Shown here in pieces: positions 1 to 11,941 of a stretch of 64,000 bases of DNA. Every line of letters starts with the position of its first letter. Positions within the stretch are counted from its first letter, which is position 1. Below the pieces are notes generated by a model, which did no database searches, was not told the origin of the DNA, and saw only the letters and a list, made by a program, of their open reading frames with translations. A program made the translations under genes and the position numbers. The stretch covers positions 3,224,001 through 3,288,000 of the forward strand of contig CAJFCV020000003.1 in the NCBI GenBank assembly GCA_904066235.2. Reading direction: 5' to 3'. The stretch is from Bursaphelenchus xylophilus (lineage: Eukaryota; Nematoda; Chromadorea; Rhabditida; Aphelenchoididae).

Positions 1-893
1 GCTAATAATGTATTAGAGGCTATCAAAAAGTGCTACAACCCGAAATCCTAAGAATGCCAGCTTTTTCGGGGTTCTGATGACCTAAAATAAGGTCTTTTGG
101 CCATTTTCTCGAAAGTTGTGCATTTTTTTCGCCTGAAATTTTCATCATCATCGTTTACAAGGCTAATAATGTATTAGAGGCTATCAAAAAGTGCTACAAC
201 CTGAAATCCCAAGAATGCCAGCTTTTTTCGGGGTTCTGATGACCTAAAATAAGGTATTTTGGTCATTTTCTCGAAAGTTGTGCATTTTTTTTGCCTGAAA
301 TTTTCACCATCATCGTTTACAAGGCTAATAATGTATTAGAGGCTATCAAAAAGTGCTACAACCTGAAATCCCAAGAATGCCAGCTTTTTTCGGGGTTCTG
401 ATGACCTAAAATAAGGTATTTTGGTCATTTTCTCGAAAGTTGTGCATTTTTTTCGCCTGAAATTTTCATCATCATCGTTTACAAGGCTAATAATGTATTA
501 GAGGCTATCAAAAAGTGCTACAACCCGAAATCCCAAGAATGCCAGCTTTTTTCGGGGTTCTGATGACCTAAAATAAGGTCTTTTGATCATTTTCTCGAAA
601 GTTGTGCATTTTTTTCGCCTGAAATTTTCACCATCATCGTTTACAAGGCTAATAATGTATTAGAGGCTATCAAAAAGTGCTACAACCCGAAATCCCAAGA
701 ATGCCAGCTTTTTTCGGGGTTCTGATGACCTAAAATAAGGTATTTTGGTCATTTTCTCGAAAGTTGTGCATTTTTTTCGCCTGAAATTTTCATCATCATC
801 GTTTACAAGGCCAATAATGTATTAGAGGATATCAAAAAGTGCTACAACCCGAAATCCCAAGAATGCCAGCTTTTTTCGGGGTTCTGATGACCT
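1..893. repeat. Tandem repeat array, about 162-bp unit, 5.5 copies
   Basis: Five full units start at 1, 162, 324, 486 and 648, and a partial unit runs from 810 to about 893. Each begins GCTAATAATGTATTAGAG and carries the same CTTTTTTCGGGG and TTGTGCATTTTTTTCGCC blocks. Units differ by scattered single bases only. The array runs off the left edge, so its full length is unknown. There are no variable spacers between short repeats, so it is satellite/minisatellite DNA and not a CRISPR array. Confidence 0.95.
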
Positions 894-1432
894 TGTACAT
901 GACAGATTGAAATCCCTGTATCTCAAAAGTTGTGCATTTTATTTTTTTAAAATTTCTACTGTTTATTGGGTTAAGGTTGAAGTTTTTTTAAGCGTATCTA
1001 AAAGTGCTACAAGCTACAGTAGCCCATTTTACACCCGAAATAGTATGTTACCTCATGTGTAACATAGCTTAGATGTAATTTTTAGTTTTTGGTGACAATT
1101 ACAAAAATGTTCTACATGGTCGAAAACGTACGACTGAGCTCGATTTGAGCTAAAATAACGCTTCGTTTTCTCGATTAGGGCATATCTTTTTTAAGAAAGA
1201 ATGTTACAGTATGCCGTCATACGGTAATTTTGGGCAAAAATAAAGAAAGCGAATGTTTTGTCTGTCATGACGATCAAGTTGACCAATTTTGGTTTAATTC
1301 TGAGACATCGACTCAACAATGTCCGGGCCAATCTACGATTTGTAATAAAACGCGTTTTAAAAAATATAATTTCTTATTGAAGTCGCTTACTCTTCGCGAT
1401 GTAACGTATCTAAAACACAACTAAAAAAATCA
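894..1432. other. Intergenic region upstream of the kinase gene
   Basis: AT-rich sequence between the tandem array and the kinase gene. A 64-codon ORF at 1230-1424 has no recognisable similarity and no exon-like boundaries, so I do not call it. The promoter of the downstream gene presumably lies here, but I see no specific site. Confidence 0.5.
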
Positions 1433-1440
1433 TTTTTCAG
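1433..1440 (+). promoter_or_regulatory. Probable trans-splice (SL) acceptor site
   Basis: TTTTTCAG ends seven bases before the ATG at 1448. A strong 3' splice site with no matching upstream coding exon is the usual sign of spliced-leader trans-splicing in nematodes. An unseen 5' UTR exon is the alternative. Confidence 0.6.
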
Positions 1441-1447
1441 CCTCAAA

Positions 1448-3938
1448 ATGACAGTTCGTCAAGAGAATTACATAGATGAAAGGGTGGACGCCACCGCGGA
1501 AGAAGCTGTTTTTGCCCAAATCGGATCGTTGTTGAAGGCCCTAAGGCCTGAATGGTTTTTGGATCAAGTCATTTTCAAGCCATTTACCAATGGGATTACC
1601 AATAAAGTGATCAGTGTTCAAGGTGGCAAAGGAGAGAAGTTGATCTTCAGAATCTTTGGAGTTGGCACGGAAAAAGTTGTGGATAGGTGAGAAGTTCAAC
1701 TAAAAAAATATTTTTTTTGTTCGAAAAAAGTTTTAAAATACGACCTCTATTGTTTTCTGTTTATTTTTAGGAACAGTGAAATGAAGAGTTTCGAATTATT
1801 GAGCAGACATGGGCTGGCGCCTGCAGTGGAAGCCCGATTTGCCAATGGCTTTGTTTGTGGTTACCTTCCAGGAGAACCAATTGATGTGGAGAGCGTGAGA
1901 AGTGCTAAACTTGTGCCGTAAGTTGATCTACGACTTCTTTGAAGTATGACTTTAGACGAGTGCTGGTGAAAAAACCAAAAAAAATAGTATTTATGCATAA
2001 AGAATGGCTTACAGGGGAAGTACCCCAAGTGCGACGCTCAGATTTTGATGAAACTTGGCACAAATTTAGAATAATTTTTTTCTAAAAGAAATTCGAGAAT
2101 CTTAGCCCGCGCTTTGAAGAAACAACCGAGATTTTTAGATCGAAAGTCGGCGAAAATTTGACACTTTGGCGGCAAAGATTGTTTAATATCTCGGCGGCGC
2201 TTGCAAAACGCGAGCTAAGACTTTCAAGAATTAATACTTATTTCATGACCGACCTGTGTGCAAAATTTAAAGAAAATCGGAGCGTCGCACTTGGAGTACC
2301 TCCCTTGTTAGATTTTTCGCTTGATTTTTAAAATACGTTTCCATGTATTCAAAAAAAAACAATAAAAAAGTCCTTGTAGTTTGAACTAAATTTTCTGCAT
2401 AGGCCTGGCACACGGTACCAGCTTTCAAGCGAAAGTTAGTTTATTTTCTGGATGATTCTTATCTCACTTTATGCCAAATTTTTAAAAAAGTTGGAGCGCG
2501 GTATTTTGGATGATTTTAGCATTAATTTTTATATAGGTTCTTCTATTAAAATCATTGTTTGTTTTCAGAAAAATCGCCTCTCGCATGGCGGACCTCCATA
2601 AAATCCCAATCGCGGACAACGAAAAGGCGTCTCCCTCATTCTTCCACACAAAATTCCATCAATTCATCAACAACATCCCTCCAGTTTGGCCAAATCCCGA
2701 GAAGAATCAAAAGTTCCAGCATCTCTTCGCTGAAATCAACTTCGAACGAGATTTCCAACGAGTTGCAGCGGCCATTGAGCGTGCCGCAAACAAAGAAATC
2801 GTACTGTGTCACAATGATTTGTTGATCTACAATGTTTTGTACGATGAGAAATCGGATTCTGTGAATTTTATTGATTACGAATATACTGGCGCCAATTATC
2901 AGTTGTTCGATATTGCCAATCATTTCAATGAATATGCCGGTGTGGAGAATATTAATTACGATTTGTGTCCCACGGATGAACAGAAATACAATTTTGTGCA
3001 GCATTACTTGCAGAGCTATTTGGGAAGAGAGGTGGATGGAGCGGAGATTGAGAAAGTCTTGGCTGATATCCCGACGTTCGAGGCGGTAAGGAAGGGTAAA
3101 ATACGCTCTTTGGTGATTAACATGTTTTATAAAATAGGGAATTCCAAGAAAAGGGTTTAATTTGTAAAAATAAATTCATTAGAATTATTTCATTTTCCAA
3201 GTCTGTCGGGAAAATAATAAGCAAAATTTCGCATCCGCTGAGAAAATGAATTTTGTCCCAGAAAAATGAAATTGATTTCCACTGCTACGACGAGATTGGC
3301 GCAACAAAATTTTGCTCATTATTTTCTCGACAGACTGATATAATGAAACCATTCTAATATGACCAATATACAAATTTTATGTTCTCATTACGGTTGGTTA
3401 TACAAGAGTTTGACTGTTTGCCACATTAAATTCAGGGCTCTCACTGTGACAAGGGCAAAGAAAAAAACCATTTTTTATTTGCGGATATTTATCATCGAAA
3501 TCCAAACCTAATTGTTCATTGAAAAGCCCTGTTAACTTTAGCTAATCAAGCAGCATAAGCTTAGAATAGATTATGATATATGGTAAATCCGTATGAGTTT
3601 GGGTCAAGATAGAGGGCGTCCGTTTAGAAATTTTCTTTCGTTTCAGGCCTTGTTCAAAAGCCTAGCACATCTTTTTCAACCCATGAAGTGAAGTTTTCTT
3701 ATGAGATGTTCCACATTTTATTAATATAGATGGAACCCTGATCCCCGTATTTTACCATTCGCCTTTTTCACAAAACCTCTATTTTAACTTTCAGGCCTCC
3801 CATCTTCTCTGGTCGGTCTGGGCGTTGGTTCAAGCCCAAGATTCCGAGATCGATTTTGACTACATTCAATACGCTTCGAAGCGATACGAGCAGTACTTCA
3901 AAATCATCACTTCCGTCGACTTCTCTGTTGTAATCTGA
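1448..3938 (+). CDS. ckc-1: Ethanolamine kinase (choline/ethanolamine kinase family)
   Basis: Four exons, 1448-1686, 1771-1917, 2569-3085 and 3795-3938, join in phase to 348 codons. The enzyme phosphorylates ethanolamine (or choline) with ATP in the cytosol, the first step of the CDP-ethanolamine pathway to phosphatidylethanolamine. The N-terminus has the nucleotide-loop-like segment FTNGITNKV (residues about 34-42). The catalytic Brenner-type motif LCHNDL lies near residues 208-213 (Asp about 212), followed by NFIDYEYTGANYQ near 228-240 and FDIANHFNEYAGVE. The last exon (SHLLWSVWALVQA, then DFDYIQYASKRYEQYF) matches the family C-terminus and shows that exon 3 ends at the donor at 3086; reading straight through would stop at 3160 and lose it. 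The motif spacing favours ethanolamine over choline kinase. The symbol is by resemblance to C. elegans ckc-1 and is not proven. Introns 2 and 3 each contain a MITE. A downstream AATAAA is at 4151-4156. Confidence 0.92.
2012..2307. mobile_element. MITE family A, copy 1 (short, in kinase intron 2)
   Basis: Terminal inverted repeats begin CAGGGGAAGTACCCCAAG on the left, and the reverse complement closes the right end. The flanks carry a 3-bp duplication, TTA. This copy is internally deleted relative to the copies of about 448 bp at 12685 and 24409. Confidence 0.85.
3200..3338. mobile_element. MITE family C, copy 1 (kinase intron 3)
   Basis: The inverted ends AGTCTGTCGGGAAAATAAT and ATTATTTTCTCGACAGACT are followed by TA. 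This is one of about eight copies of a 140-160-bp non-autonomous element in the window. It lies inside intron 3 of the kinase and contributes nothing to the coding sequence. Confidence 0.85.
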
Positions 3939-4196
3939 GTTCCCTTCCTCTACCATTACCAGTTCAATATGACAATTCTATTCACCGCCTTTACTTGTAA
4001 AATACCCTTCCATTCCTTCATGTATTCGATATCTAAATTTATTCCGACATGGTTATATAATCCGTCGTCTTCCATGTATTCCAAACTTTCAAATACGCGA
4101 TAATCTATTCACATATCAGCACTTTGTGACCGCTTATTTCCGTAGAGTAGAATAAATAATTTGTTCTCCCGTAATTTTGATGCGAATTTGGCGATG

Positions 4197-7100
4197 TTAA
4201 AACTGCAATTTGGCCAAGAGGTCGTCCAGACTTTGGGTCCGGGTATTTAGTGAGCGTTCCAAACCATGGACAATCACTTGATTGGAGTCGGTGATTAGAG
4301 CCTAAAAAAAGGGTTTCAATTTTAAAATACGCCGTATATAGATGAGGGAACCCTTCATTGAGCAGACTTCATCAATTGGCTATGATTAGGCTAATATTTA
4401 TATCTAATTTTTCAAAATTTTTTGACTAGCTATATAGTCGATGAGATGGCATGGGAGAAAAATTTTTTCTTCGTTTGGTTAGCCAAATTGTTAGAATGGC
4501 TGTCAAAGGTGTTTTTCTACCGCCACTATTATTTACAAAGGCATTCTTACAAGTTGGCTACCCAATCGAACTTTTTGGCTCGCTAATCCAGGTTTCTAGC
4601 AAGCAATTTATGTAATAATAGTTCGGCTGTCAGTCCTACCCTTTGACAGCCATTTCAACCTTTCGGCTAGATATTTTTAAGGCTTCATAACCATTATGAT
4701 GCTTTGCCTAGCTAGCCAAACACTTTTGCAACATTAAATACAAATATTGGACCAACACCCGACTTGACCAAAAAAATTTTTTGCCCCAAATGAAAGCTTT
4801 TTTAACACTAGGCTTGCAGGAACTGTAAAGACTTGAAATGTTTTGCTTACCATAAAAGAAAATCCCCGGTCATCAAGCCACGTGTCAAAGTCGATAATCT
4901 TATGATTATGTTCCGAATTCAAAGAGTGGATGCTCTCTGGGTTATTTGGCTTGTCCAACTTCCACTGGGCCATTTGGTTGTTGTTGTAGAGGGAATGGAG
5001 AAGAATGGGGTTTCTAAAAAAGTTTTTTTTCTTTGTCTGTAATTTTTTTTAAATGACCATGTATACATGGTATTGTAAATGAGATAAATATACCTACGTC
5101 TTGGACCACCTAATAGTGTTAACGTTGGTAAGTTTGTTAGAGGCAAGAAAAATCAACGGTTCCACGCTTGATGCTTCATAAATAGCAACCGCGTTAAGCC
5201 CCGTTGCAATCTGAAATCATCAAAAATTTTTTTTTGAGAAGCTTGCATGTCTTACCGCAAAGATCTTTGGGCTGAACGGTGAAAACGCCACCGCTGACAC
5301 AGAGCTGCCCACGTCTAAAAATTTATATAATTTTGATGATTTTTTCTCAACCCACCTCCACTTCCATAACTTCTAATAATAGAAGATTCTTTGTTATTGT
5401 CGATTATGTTATCGCTTCCTCGGCTAATTCTTACAGCTCCATTTGAAGTCCCAATCAAGAACTGGTGCCCCTGTTTGAACGAGGCATCGGCGCTCAAGCA
5501 GTCAACAGACGGCCCACAGCATGTTGCAGAAGACAATTTTATTAATCGCAATCTAGCTCCAACCCGTAGTCCTAGGTCCGTCTCGAAATTTAATGACGGA
5601 GCAACGGCTGAGAGGCCATAAATAGTTACAACTCCGCGTGAGTCAAAGGTTACGAATTGCTGTTGGACTCTGAAAAAAGAAGAAACTTTTTTATACATCT
5701 TTGAGATGGTGATCAAACCAACGTATTTTACCTATATATGTCAATACCTTATGACCTCAGCAGTATCTACAGTGGAACCTCCCTACAACAAACGCTCGTA
5801 CTATTCATAAAACCTGTCTATAAGGAAGTATTTTTCATGTCCGTCTGTCGGGAAAATAATGAGCACCCTGCCGCTCGAAAGTCGCTTCTCCGCCGGGAAA
5901 ATCAATTGCGTCGCAGTAAAATTAAATTGCTTTTCGCTTCAGCGACGCAATCGGCGTAGCGAGATCGTGCTCACTGTTTTCCCGACAGATTGATAGTGGT
6001 CCAATTAATCAATTTTACAATGAGACAAAGCCATATACCATAAGTAAATATTATATACGTATATATATAACCTAAAGTAATTCTGTGGTTGCTTATGATT
6101 TTCCGTACACAGACTCGACTCTACTCTTCATAATAAGACTTACAATTTCACTTCGCTTTCAACAGCAGCCACCTTGATGATAGGGCAATCACATTTGTCG
6201 GTGAATTTTCTTTTCATTTTCTCTTCCAAGACACTGAACGAAGTGTCGTACGAAGGAAGTCTGACGATATATGGAACTTTTGTCTCTGCCCACGCAACAT
6301 TCTGATCAAACGTGGATTCTGACTCTGATAGATCCCAGATAACACAACTACCGTCAACAATTCCAGCGAATAAAGCTGTCCGACCATCAAAGGAATAACA
6401 AAGAGAAGTCACTTGGTTTGGCGTTGCAAATATTCTAAAACAAGGTTTAAATGTGTAAAATACGCCATGCATTTTTTTTGAATTAACAAAAGATATGCCT
6501 TACGATTTTGGCCTGACTTGTTCGTCCATATTGTACTCGGCGATCAGGCTATGGCCTTGAAGAAATTGGTGGGCTTCGCTCGATTTAGTGATGTAAAATG
6601 CTATTGCAAGACGGTTCTTGTTTGTGGGATGGACGCAAATGCATGTGTTGTGACATTCTGAATACACGCGTCAAAATAAAACAACCGATTAGAGTTTTGA
6701 TTGGCTAGGAATTCGCAAGACGCGTCCGTATCAGTCTGCCGGGAAAATAATGTGGATTTGTCGCAGCAAAATGTCTCGTCTCCTTGCGTTTATCAAATCT
6801 CCAGCTACCGTCGAAAAAACCTTATGGGAGGTTCCAAACCGCGGCGGATCCACATTATTTTCCCAACAAGACTGATAGCTTCACAAAAATATACACTTGC
6901 CCTTTTTGGGGACAGTAAAATTATTTAGTTATTATACTATTCGTAGACTCGAGGGACTTTTGAGAAATGTTTTTTTCAGCGTCTTACAGAAAAAAGAAAA
7001 CAGCCGTTCTGAAAGCCTCAATCAAAAAGCCAAAGTTCTCGCTGACCCCTCAACTCACCGCTAGCCACCACCGAAGGCAACATGAACTCCATGAATCCAG

Positions 7101-9212
7101 TGCTGAATTCAAACCTTGATTTCATTGGCATATGAAATAGGGCACTTGTAGACGCTTGATTTTGCGACAGCAAAGAGATCATTGTCTATAAATTAATAAC
7201 CTTACATTTTCAATAAGTACTCTTACTCTTCCGGCGATATCCAAGAACTTGTTCATTTGTGAAAGATTCGGGGCGGCTTTTCTGGTCGATTTCCCAAGCT
7301 GATTGGGACGGCTCATCGTTGACGTTTTTCTTGTTGGATTATGAGAAGCCGGTGTCGGTTCTACTCGTAGATGAAAGGTCTCTGGGTGTTGTGTCTCTTG
7401 GTTAGCCACTTCTGGGTGATCAGTTTGCGTTTCATTTTCGAAATTGTCTTCGCCGGTTTGAGTGTACCTCTGAAACAGATGTAATATAAGTCTTCAATAA
7501 AATTCTCATCCAACATTTGACCTTGGGACATAAAAGAAATACCTTACCTGAGCTTTAACCCCATCTTCAACGATTTTATTGTACAATTCAGACCTTCGAT
7601 TTGGAGGAAAATCGACGCTAATCACTTTCTCCAAACCCAAATTTCCTTCTGATCGGAGCTTTTTATACACTTCAGCTGACTTCATGAGGCTCTCAGAGTC
7701 GATAGTTCCACTCGATCCAATTTGGAAAGTTCTGCTTGCTGACGTTGTTGGACGAGCAATTGAAGAGCCTAAAACGAGTATTTCATATCGTTAAATAGTG
7801 CGTTATACAATAAATAAAATAAAACTCACTCTGTCCAACCGAAGTAACGGGCCTTCCTTTGCCATTCCCATTGATTTCCACCGTCCTTGGCTTTTCCAGC
7901 CTCTTCAGCAACAACGAATTTCCAGCGTCATTGCTCACCTCCGGAACTAAACTTGATGATGTTGATGCCCTTGGGGAATCGCGAACTGACTCCTCTTCAA
8001 ATTTCCCGTCATCATCATCATCGTCGGACATTTCCTCAAAATCGTCTTCGTATTCCTCAAAGTCATCGGGATACTCGTCCTCAGCTTCGTCGATTCGATC
8101 TATCGTTCGTTGAGTCGAGATGTCGTCCAGGGTTTCTTCTTCAGCATCTTCTTCGAGAATGGTCTGGCTGCTAAGGTCACTTGGTGGTGGTTTTCGCTGA
8201 GGTGAGGACTTGGCATAGCCTGAAAAATAGGGAAAGCTACTGACCTTTTGTATAACAAAAGGTCATCAAATAAAGAAGAAACATTTTGGACGGCAAATTC
8301 AATTGTTTTCAGTGAAAATTCACTTCTACAGTAAAAATGCAGTGAGAGACCTGATCCATTGGCGAAAAACGTATAGTTTTGCACAGGGAAGCGTCAAAAA
8401 TGTGGCAAAATACCTCACACGATAATAAAAAACCCTGTTTTGAAATGCGCGCTCACAAAAAAAGATCGGGTGCGCTTTTGAAATCGGAGTGTTTTCACTT
8501 GGAGAGAGACGTATTTTGTTGCATTTTTGATACTTCCCGGATCCAAAATGGTACGTTATTTGCCACTGGATCCGGTCCATACTAAAACCTTCACAATTTA
8601 TTTGCTACAGTTTCTGGTGTACCTATAGCAATCGAAATCTCGATTTAAGTCGAATTTCTTCAAAACCTAAGCGTCTTGTACCATATAACTTCCTTCAGAC
8701 TGACAAAAACTCACCATTATTCATTATACTTGAGCTTTTTCCATTTGCAACACCACTACCTGGCCTTGCGTTACTCCTTTCCGCGCTTCTCCTCTCCCTT
8801 GTTCCATTACTTTCTCTTGAGCTTGACTTTGTCCCTGGCCTTTCAGTCTTCGAACTAGAGCCACTAGTGCCATTAGCAAACGGTTTGTTTGTCGACTTTG
8901 GTGAACTGCTACTTGACGTCTTACTGCTAGTTGTTTTACTTGAACTTGAAACTTTTGCCGTTCCATTGCTCAACTTTGAACTCGATTTTTCCTTTTTATC
9001 ACCATTTTCTCGCTTTTCTTTCGATGAACTTCGACTTTTTGAAGTCGATGAAGATGATGATTTGCTCTTACTCTCTCTAAGAATCGAAAAATAATCAAAA
9101 TTCAATTCAAATTCACTCACTTTTTTCCATTCTCCCTCTCTTTTCGACTCGAACTAGACGAACTGCTCGTTTTGGTGGGCAATTTTGACGATCTCGAGCT
9201 CTTGGACGACAT
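4197..9212 (-). CDS. wdr-60: WDR60/DYNC2I1-type dynein-2 intermediate chain
   Basis: Thirteen exons join in phase to 884 codons: 9212-9121, 9076-8715, 8219-7830, 7768-7548, 7469-7206, 7185-7059, 6657-6504, 6434-6144, 5669-5356, 5314-5256, 5210-5098, 5013-4851, 4301-4197. The product should be an intermediate chain of the cytoplasmic dynein-2 motor that powers retrograde intraflagellar transport. Residues 1-150 are Ser/Lys/Arg-rich low complexity. An acidic stretch with YEDDFEE follows near residue 206, a hallmark of WDR60. From about residue 490 come WD40 repeats, for example VTSLCYSFDG then VIWDL, QFVTFDSRGVVTIYG, and SSVSAVAFSPFSPKIF. The start is the first ATG of a serine-rich first exon. 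An X-box-like site lies about 130 bp upstream, as expected for a ciliary gene. AATAAA on this strand is at 4043-4038. Introns 6 and 8 carry MITE C copies, and intron 2 a family H element. Confidence 0.87.
5841..5992. mobile_element. MITE family C, copy 2 (WDR60 intron)
   Basis: Starts CGTCTGTCGGGAAAATAAT and ends TTTTCCCGACAGATTGA. The inner arms contain GAGCAC / GTGCTC. It lies in the intron between the exons at 6144 and 5669. Confidence 0.8.
6731..6875. mobile_element. MITE family C, copy 3 (WDR60 intron)
   Basis: TCAGTCTGCCGGGAAAATAA at the left and the inverted match ending ACTGA at the right, flanked by TA on both sides. It lies in the intron between the exons at 7059 and 6657. Confidence 0.85.
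8340..8580. mobile_element. Family H inverted-repeat element, copy 1 (degenerate)
   Basis: Left end CAGTGAGAGACCTGATCCA and right end TGCCACTGGATCCGGTCC are inverted repeats. Internal arms contain AAAATACCTC and its complement around a short loop. Related copies lie at 38058-38304 and 48824-49076. This one lies in WDR60 intron 2 and is the most diverged. Confidence 0.75.
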
Positions 9213-9338
9213 TGCCAAACCTCACATGACTTACAAAAACATAATAAAAAGTAACAACTACTCAAGACATGGAGGAAGCAAATTCCCACCGAACCAAAAA
9301 TTATTCCGCAAAAACTCGCGCTTTCTCCAAGCGTTTTC

Positions 9339-9351
9339 GTTGCTTGGTAAC
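9339..9351. promoter_or_regulatory. X-box-like RFX/DAF-19 site
   Basis: GTTGCTTGGTAAC has two RFX half-sites, GTTGCT and GGTAAC, separated by one base. It lies 127-139 bp upstream of the WDR60 start codon, within the usual distance for X-boxes of nematode ciliary genes. The common form has a two-base spacer, so binding is inferred. Confidence 0.6.
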
Positions 9352-10130
9352 TATTTTATTTTCTAGGAGTAGGTCTTCTTACCACGCGGTTTTTACAAAT
9401 ATTTAGGAAAATGCTGACGAATTTGGGCTTCATTAGACGTCTTACATTTATGTATTATTTATTTTGTAATACAGGAAATTTAATATGTAATGTTTGGAGA
9501 TTTTTTACTTTTTTTTGGAGTTTTGGTGAACAGTTTCGGAAAATCTTGAAGGAAAAAACTTTAAGCGCGAATTTAGTGCAAAAATTGAGATTCACAATCA
9601 GTAACAGTCGCGTCTATTTAGCAAAAAAAATTTTTTGTGGCGCAAAAATTTACCTTGGCTCCCCCTTCCCTCTCATCAATTTGTACGATGTCTGTATGGG
9701 GGAGGGCACGGCAACCCAGGGAGCCTCCTTCCTCGCCTCGGCGCTTCGCATACCCAGTATCGGTCAAATTCACACGAAATGTCGCAACAGAATTTTTCGT
9801 GTGGTTTTCCGACTTTTTCTCGGAATTATTTTATTTCAGTTGTGAATTTTGACACTTCGTTTGGGCGAAATTCAAAAGTGGGCGGGAGACATTTTTGTTC
9901 TATTTTGGGTTGCCGTGGAGGATTACCTCCTTTTTACTGCAAATTTCTCGTTGCGCTTTTGCACCGGGAATCCGAAATATCACGAAAATTTGCCGCGAAA
10001 AATCCACATTATTTTCCCGACAAACTGATATTTCGGTAGCATTGTTCATGACCTACGAAGTTGTGTTTGTCATTACAAAAGCTTTCAATAAAAATTACTC
10101 TTCCAAACAAAAATCGTGACAATTTATTAC
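9352..10130. other. Intergenic spacer between WDR60 promoter and the unknown gene
   Basis: No exon-like sequence. Overlapping ORFs at 9411-10119 share no codon bias and lack splice boundaries. A C-rich patch lies at about 9655-9740. The right end of a family C MITE is at 9985-10028 (ACATTATTTTCCCGACAAAC, then TGA and TA); its left end is not recognisable. Confidence 0.5.
9985..10028. mobile_element. MITE family C, copy 4 (right end only)
   Basis: ATCCACATTATTTTCCCGAC matches the right terminus of family C and is followed by TA. No left terminus is visible within 200 bp upstream, so this is a truncated copy. Confidence 0.6.
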
Positions 10131-11941
10131 TCAAACATCCCTCAAATCTCTCAGATATCTCCACCAATCATCCTTTGTCCTCACTTGAACAAATGAATAA
10201 GATCCATACGGTTCAACCCTGTCATTCCAATCCAGCACTTCAACGGGTCGTACATGGCTGGTGCAGTGACAAAAAAAACTTGGTTGTTTCTTGAGCTCAA
10301 GGCATTTTCTAAACAAATCCAGGGCTGTTTCACACGGAGAGATTCGGATTTGAAACCAAAAAGAAGTTCCATCGAAGAAGACAAATTCAATGTTGTAACG
10401 AACATAAGGCTGGAAATCAAGAGTGAAATTATTATATTATAGAATTTGGATTTAATGGAGCGATGTTTGAAGGGTCATTTTAGGTTCCGCCACAAAACCA
10501 TTTTATCAAAAAAAAGGTAGAAAAAACCTTTAAAATAAAATTTGAGTCCTAAAAATACGATACCTTACCTTATCATTACTTTTTAACTCCATTGGCATCC
10601 TGATTTTGTATTTTCTTCCCTTCTTTGGATGCTCTTTTCTACTGACGTGACCATCCGTATCTTTGTCCAAGATTTGGCACTGATGGAATAGTGGGAAGGT
10701 GTTGGAAGTCGGAGATGTTTGTAAGGTCTGATACAACGACTGATTGAATGGCTTATTGCAAGAGAGGTCAAAAATGGAGGTTTTGGTAGCTGGAAAATTT
10801 TAAAAAATCGATACCAGCTAACACATTACATAACGTTGTAGAAATTGCCTTAGGTTTTATTTTTTACTCACCATTTCCAAAGACAAACTCAAAATGACAT
10901 TTGCAACTCTCACCGCCCTCATCTTTCCATTCATTCAATTCCATTTTGCCCACCATCTCTTTTGGCACAGCTGAGAAGCGAAATGGTCTTCCAGAATCGC
11001 CAATCTTCTTGGGGTTGCTCTTCTTTCCCTTTGTTATCCATTTACTTTGATCCAGACCGAGTCGAAGGCAAGCCTGAGCTAGCACAAATTCTTCGAGCTC
11101 AGTCTTTGACAGCGAACTTGTTGGCTGGTATAAGGCGATGGTGAAAGGAAGTCCAGGAAGATTTGGTTGTAAATGGAAGGAAATTGTGGTGTAGAATGAG
11201 TATTTCTCAAGAGGGACTTTGGAATTGAGCTCGGATATTGTGTTGAGCTGGAAAATGGGAATTAAAAAATATAGTGTTCAAAACGTCTTATCTATGCCAA
11301 AAAATGTCATCATTTTTTAAATAGGAAGTTCCTGCAGGATTTTTAGCATTTTTTTGCCTTGGATTTTTCGTGTTTTCTCCAAAATATAGGATAAAAGATT
11401 GAGGTATTCCGTAGAGGATCCGACCTTAATTTTGCTTTATTTTTGACAAATTTTGACGCTTCAATCAACTTTCACCCGTTAATTTATAATTACTAATCTA
11501 CCATCCCCAATTTTCTATATTTTTCATCCGCAAAGTTGCAAGAAATCATCAAAATCAAAAAATCTCGTTTCGCAAAAAATTTCAGCCCAGAGATTACAAA
11601 CAAAATCAATTGAGTTTTCATCCGCTTACCTTTAGAATTTCGGTAAATTTCAGCTTTTTTCTGTCATCACCCTTCCCTCCAGCTACCCCATTTTTATCCA
11701 CGACATGATATTTCCTGCTGCTCTTCACAAACCCCTCATAAAACATGTTCAATTCAGTGGCGGCGGAGAGAAACGGGACGATCAACTGTTCCTTGTTAGC
11801 TTCATGGAGAGAGTAATGAAGACTGAAGTCGTCCTCATAATTGAGACTGGTCTTGGCATCAGATTTCGTTGAGATTTTCTTCGATCCATCAGGGATTTTG
11901 ATTACTTTCTTTCGTGAAATTTGATGGCACAACCAGTCCAT
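10131..11941 (-). CDS. Unknown four-exon protein, 395 aa
   Basis: Exons 11941-11630, 11247-10872, 10789-10569 and 10409-10131 join in phase. I do not recognise the family. No signal peptide or membrane segment is visible. The protein is Lys- and Ser-rich in the first exon, has a long mixed central region, and ends with an aromatic-rich part (EFVFFDGTSFWFQIRI, later DDWWRYLRDLRDV). The start chosen is the ATG of MDWLCHQISRKK. A CTTCAG acceptor 38 bp upstream could be a trans-splice site, or the exon could extend to an unseen 5' exon. Stop and AATAAA (10128-10123) nearly touch, so the 3' UTR must be very short. The gene follows the membrane-protein gene on the same strand, with about 0.6 kb between coding regions. 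An operon is possible but unproven. Confidence 0.75.

Noticed and set aside
1..893. Repeat array considered as CRISPR
   Set aside because: Whole 162-bp units repeat without unique spacers, and the genome is eukaryotic.
3086..3160. Read-through end of kinase exon 3 (to GNSKKRV)
   Set aside because: A GTAAGG donor at 3086 and a phase-matched exon at 3795 restore the conserved C-terminus of the family; the read-through residues do not fit it.
7859..9094. Plus-strand ORFs opposite the WDR60 exons (Ser-rich and Leu-rich)
   Set aside because: These are mirror images of the low-complexity Ser/Lys and acidic exons of the minus-strand gene.
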